Below are positions 5,453 to 7,684 of a stretch of DNA of 7,684 nucleotides, piece after piece; the first letter of the stretch is position 1; each line of letters begins with the position of its first letter. The stretch is from Hydrogenothermaceae bacterium (GTDB lineage Bacteria; Aquificota; Aquificia; Aquificales; Hydrogenothermaceae), in the NCBI GenBank assembly GCA_015490675.1, contig WFXI01000171.1:1-7684 (forward strand), read 5' to 3'. The notes under the pieces were generated by a model. The model worked only from the letters and a program-made list of their open reading frames with translations. It searched no databases and was not told the origin of the DNA. The translations under genes and the position numbers were made by a program.

Positions 5453-6738
5453 TGGAAACTTTATTTTTATCGCTGGTTATATTGTTTGGTCTTGTTGGAT
5501 TTTTATCTCCTTGTACATGGAATTTGAATGCTATTTTAATGGCAAATGTAAAGGAAAAAGGAAAAATTCATTTATTTTATTTTCTATTCTTTAGAACGCT
5601 TCTTTTTACTGTTTTGGGATTTATAGTTTATTTAGCTAGTTTCTGGTTAAAAATAAGTTTAAATACTCTTGTTATTATTCATTTTGTTGTTGCCGGTATA
5701 TTTTTCTTTGGAAGTCCATTGATGAAGAAATTTAAAATTGCACCTTTTGATTTGTCTTTGCAGGCTTTATTCCCAAACTTAAAAATTCCTGCAGGTATTG
5801 CTATAGGTCTAAATTTTCCTTACTGTAGTTTTCCATTTTTTATATTTGTGGAAAGTTATGGACTTTATCTTGGAGGTTTTTATCCTTTAATCTTTTCAGT
5901 TGTTTTTGCAATAGTTAGTGGTATTCCTGTATTTTTATCATTTTTACTAAGCAAAGAAGCTTTTAAAAAGATTAATGAATTTATACCTGCAATTCCATAT
6001 TTAGCTGGTTTTGTTGTTTTATTAATTGGTTTTTATCTTTTAAATCAAAATATTTTTGCTACATTTTCACTTTTTGATTTTGTTCATGAAAGACATGCTC
6101 TTTATATAACTATTATTGTTTCATTTTTCCTTGGAGCATTAACAAGTACAGGACCAGCTACTCTTCCGTTTATACCGGTAGTAGCTGGAATATTAGCCTC
6201 TAATGCTTACTCTAAAATGGAAATTTTTAAAAATGTTTTTGCTTTTACTACAGCATTTATAATTTCACATGTTTTAGTTGCCGTTGTTGCTTATTATGGA
6301 TTTATGGTAATTAATGAGCTTTTTAATGTTCAGCTTTTTAATATTGTTCTTGGACTAATACTTTTAGCTTTAGGAGTTAATTTTTTAGGATTTCTAAATT
6401 TATCAATAAATTTACCTAAATTTAAATTTACACAGGAGAAAGGTTTCTTCAGTAGTTTTATACTTGGTCTTGTTTATACATTCAGTATTTGTCCATCCTG
6501 TACAGGATTTTTACTTGGAGCAGTTGCTCTTTCTGTAGCTACAGAGAATTTAATTTTAGCCATTTTAACTATGGTTATTTATGCTCTTGGAAGAAGTTTA
6601 ATAATATTTATTCTTGGATTTTTATTTAATGTTCAGTCTATACAACAGCTAATTGTAAGAAATTATTCTTTAGCAAAGAAGTTAACAGGAATTATCTTTA
6701 TGATTTTAGCCTTTTACTTTATAAATAAGGGAATTTAA
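5452..6738 (+). CDS. Tandem CcdA/DsbD-like membrane protein in the MerT position
   Basis: A very hydrophobic 428-residue inner-membrane protein built from two CcdA-like halves. Half 1 starts with GFLSPCTWNL (Cys21) and has its second cysteine in LNFPYCSFP (Cys125). Half 2 begins LTSTGPATLPFIP, where Ala236 stands in the usual cysteine position, and later has ICPSCTGFLLG with a CxxC (Cys347, Cys350). These four are the only cysteines. CcdA/DsbD proteins normally pass electrons across the membrane through one pair of membrane-buried cysteines and have about 200-240 residues per domain, so this is a duplicated form. It overlaps the thioredoxin-like gene and is followed by a MerP-like gene. It could reduce periplasmic thiols or carry Hg(II) by thiol relay in place of MerT; the latter is a hypothesis from gene order. 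Confidence 0.85.
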   Translation: METLFLSLVILFGLVGFLSPCTWNLNAILMANVKEKGKIHLFYFLFFRTLLFTVLGFIVYLASFWLKISLNTLVIIHFVVAGIFFFGSPLMKKFKIAPFDLSLQALFPNLKIPAGIAIGLNFPYCSFPFFIFVESYGLYLGGFYPLIFSVVFAIVSGIPVFLSFLLSKEAFKKINEFIPAIPYLAGFVVLLIGFYLLNQNIFATFSLFDFVHERHALYITIIVSFFLGALTSTGPATLPFIPVVAGILASNAYSKMEIFKNVFAFTTAFIISHVLVAVVAYYGFMVINELFNVQLFNIVLGLILLALGVNFLGFLNLSINLPKFKFTQEKGFFSSFILGLVYTFSICPSCTGFLLGAVALSVATENLILAILTMVIYALGRSLIIFILGFLFNVQSIQQLIVRNYSLAKKLTGIIFMILAFYFINKGI

Positions 6739-6751
6739 AAGGAGGAAAATT

Positions 6752-7033
6752 ATGTTCAGGAAAATTGTCTTAAGTTTACTTACAGTAGTTTCTTTTTCGT
6801 TAGCTGAACAAAAATTTGTTATAGAAATTGAAGGTATGGGATGTCAGATGTGTGCAAAATCAATTCAAAAGAATTTGAAGCAGATTAGTGGAGTAAAAAA
6901 AGCAAAGGTGTTTTTTGAAGATAATAAAGCTATTGTGAAAACATCAGACAAAGTTAAAAATGATGAAATATTAAAGGCAATACAAAAATCAGGAATGTTT
7001 AAAGGAAAAATTTTAAAGGTGCAAAAGGAGTAA
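6752..7033 (+). CDS. merP: MerP-like periplasmic mercury-binding protein
   Basis: A 93-residue heavy-metal-associated (HMA) domain protein with an export signal: Arg3/Lys4, a hydrophobic stretch to residue 17 and a probable cut after SLA (residue 18). The mature part opens EQKFVIEIEGMGCQMC with the metal-binding cysteines Cys31 and Cys34, then the usual two-helix HMA pattern (KNLKQISGVKKAKVFF, NDEILKAIQKSGMF). The length matches MerP (about 91 residues). It differs from the common GMTC form in having GMGC. A strong AAGGAGG (6739-6745) sits 6 bases before the ATG, immediately after the stop of the CcdA-like gene. It would bind Hg(II) outside the inner membrane and hand it to the carrier. Because HMA domains also bind copper, the mercury role rests on the operon. 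Confidence 0.82.
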   Translation: MFRKIVLSLLTVVSFSLAEQKFVIEIEGMGCQMCAKSIQKNLKQISGVKKAKVFFEDNKAIVKTSDKVKNDEILKAIQKSGMFKGKILKVQKE

Positions 7034-7152
7034 TAATGGGTTAGAAAAAAGTTAATAAAAAATTTAGGCTGTGAGTTTTAAATAAAAAATCTTTCTAGCA
7101 GATGCTGTTTGTCTGATATAAGAGAGGTTATTAAAAATGAGGTGATTTAGTT
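7034..7152 (+). other. Gap between merP-like gene and merA with an orphan two-codon reading frame
   Basis: This 119-base stretch breaks an otherwise tightly packed operon. An AAAGGAG sequence (7024-7030), at the end of the merP-like gene, is well placed for ATG GGT TAG at 7036-7044, a start with an almost immediate stop. Further bases contain no open frame of note. Small inverted repeats (AGCA/TGCT at 7097-7106, CAGA/TCTG at 7099-7115) are too short to call a terminator. No convincing separate promoter for merA is seen. Confidence 0.4.
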
Positions 7153-7684
7153 ATGATAAAACTAAAAATCATAGGAATGACCTGTGAACATTGTACTAAA
7201 ACTGTCAAAAAGGCAATAGAAAGTGTGGAAGGAGTTGAAAAAGCAGAAGTTTACTTTCCTCAAGGATATGCAGAAGTAGAAGGAAATATAGATTTGAACC
7301 AGATAATAAAATCCGTAGAAGATGCAGGATACGAAGCATCGTTAATTGAGGAAGAAAAAAGTGTATATATCTCAAAAGATAATATTTATGACCTTGTAGT
7401 TTTAGGTGGTGGTTCTGCAGGATTTGCAACTGCGATAAGAGCCTCAGACCTTGGGGCAAAAGTCCTTGTTGTTGAAAATGACATTATAGGTGGAACTTGT
7501 TTAAATAGGGGCTGTGTTCCTACAAAACATCTAATTGATGTTGCAAGAACCTATTACACTCCAAAATCAAATCCGTTTAGAGGCATTAAGCTAACACAGG
7601 GAAAAATTGATATTAAAACAGTTATTGAAGAAAAGAATAAGCTCTTAGACGAACTTAGAAAAGAAAAATACTGGAATGTTTTAG
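7153..7684 (+). CDS. merA: Mercuric reductase MerA with N-terminal HMA domain, 3' end cut by window edge
   Basis: A cytoplasmic flavoprotein that reduces Hg(II) to volatile Hg(0) with NADPH; the first 177 codons are present. Residues 1-65 form an HMA (NmerA) domain with GMTCEHC (Cys11, Cys14), which captures Hg(II) for the core. The disulfide oxidoreductase core starts near residue 79 with YDLVVLGGGSAGFATAIRA (FAD-binding GGGSAG, 85-90) and the redox-active disulfide GGTCLNRGCVPTK (Cys116, Cys121). GGTC-x4-C-VP is shared by MerA, lipoamide dehydrogenase and glutathione reductase; the fused HMA domain and the mer context point to MerA. The C-terminal vicinal cysteine pair that confirms MerA lies past the edge. 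Start: AGGTGA (7140-7145) is 7 bases before the ATG. No merB is visible in the window. Confidence 0.93.
   Translation, partial: MIKLKIIGMTCEHCTKTVKKAIESVEGVEKAEVYFPQGYAEVEGNIDLNQIIKSVEDAGYEASLIEEEKSVYISKDNIYDLVVLGGGSAGFATAIRASDLGAKVLVVENDIIGGTCLNRGCVPTKHLIDVARTYYTPKSNPFRGIKLTQGKIDIKTVIEEKNKLLDELRKEKYWNVL

Noticed and set aside
7092..7136. Separate promoter for merA
   Set aside because: Candidate -35/-10 pairs match only about half of the consensus bases in this very AT-rich gap; merA is more simply read from the operon promoter.
7205..7459. Minus-strand 84-residue open frame inside merA
   Set aside because: Leucine-rich antisense shadow of the strongly supported merA coding sequence.

Overview
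This is an AT-rich bacterial window: coding density is high, intergenic gaps are short and codons strongly prefer A/T. It carries a mercury-resistance locus interrupted by what looks like a small defence cassette. The lysine/glutamate-rich proteins, low GC and gene set would fit a thermophilic Aquificota such as the Hydrogenothermaceae (Sulfurihydrogenibium-like). That placement is an inference from style; no marker gene is present.

Layout. (1) 1-1191, minus strand: a nearly complete sodium:dicarboxylate/glutamate symporter (DAACS family), whose last few residues lie beyond the left edge. (2) 1254-1652, plus strand: a genuine Hg(II)-type MerR with all three mercury-binding cysteines, starting almost on top of its own -10 box. 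(3) 1686-2779, minus strand: three overlapping genes in the order RelE/HigB-like toxin, XRE antitoxin with a C-terminal extension, SecB-like chaperone. This is a toxin-antitoxin-chaperone (TAC) operon with its own promoter and a repeat array that looks like its operator. (4) 2839-4905, minus strand: an OLD-family ATPase/TOPRIM nuclease, open over 688 codons except for one in-frame TAA that replaces the Walker B catalytic glutamate. (5) 5116-7684, plus strand: a promoter with a 20-bp spacer, as expected for MerR control, followed by a small thioredoxin-like protein, a tandem CcdA/DsbD-like membrane protein, a secreted MerP-like protein, and the start of mercuric reductase MerA (177 codons seen, cut by the right edge).

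How it may work together. MerR would twist open the long-spacer promoter at 5116-5147 when Hg(II) is present. The MerP-like protein would bind Hg(II) outside the membrane, and MerA, with its own N-terminal metal-binding domain, would reduce Hg(II) to Hg(0) in the cytoplasm. No MerT, MerC, MerF or MerE is visible. The slot for the inner-membrane mercury carrier is filled by the thioredoxin-like plus tandem CcdA-like pair, which is the most interesting part of the window. The TAC and OLD genes sit between merR and the mer promoter on the opposite strand and may be a later insertion.
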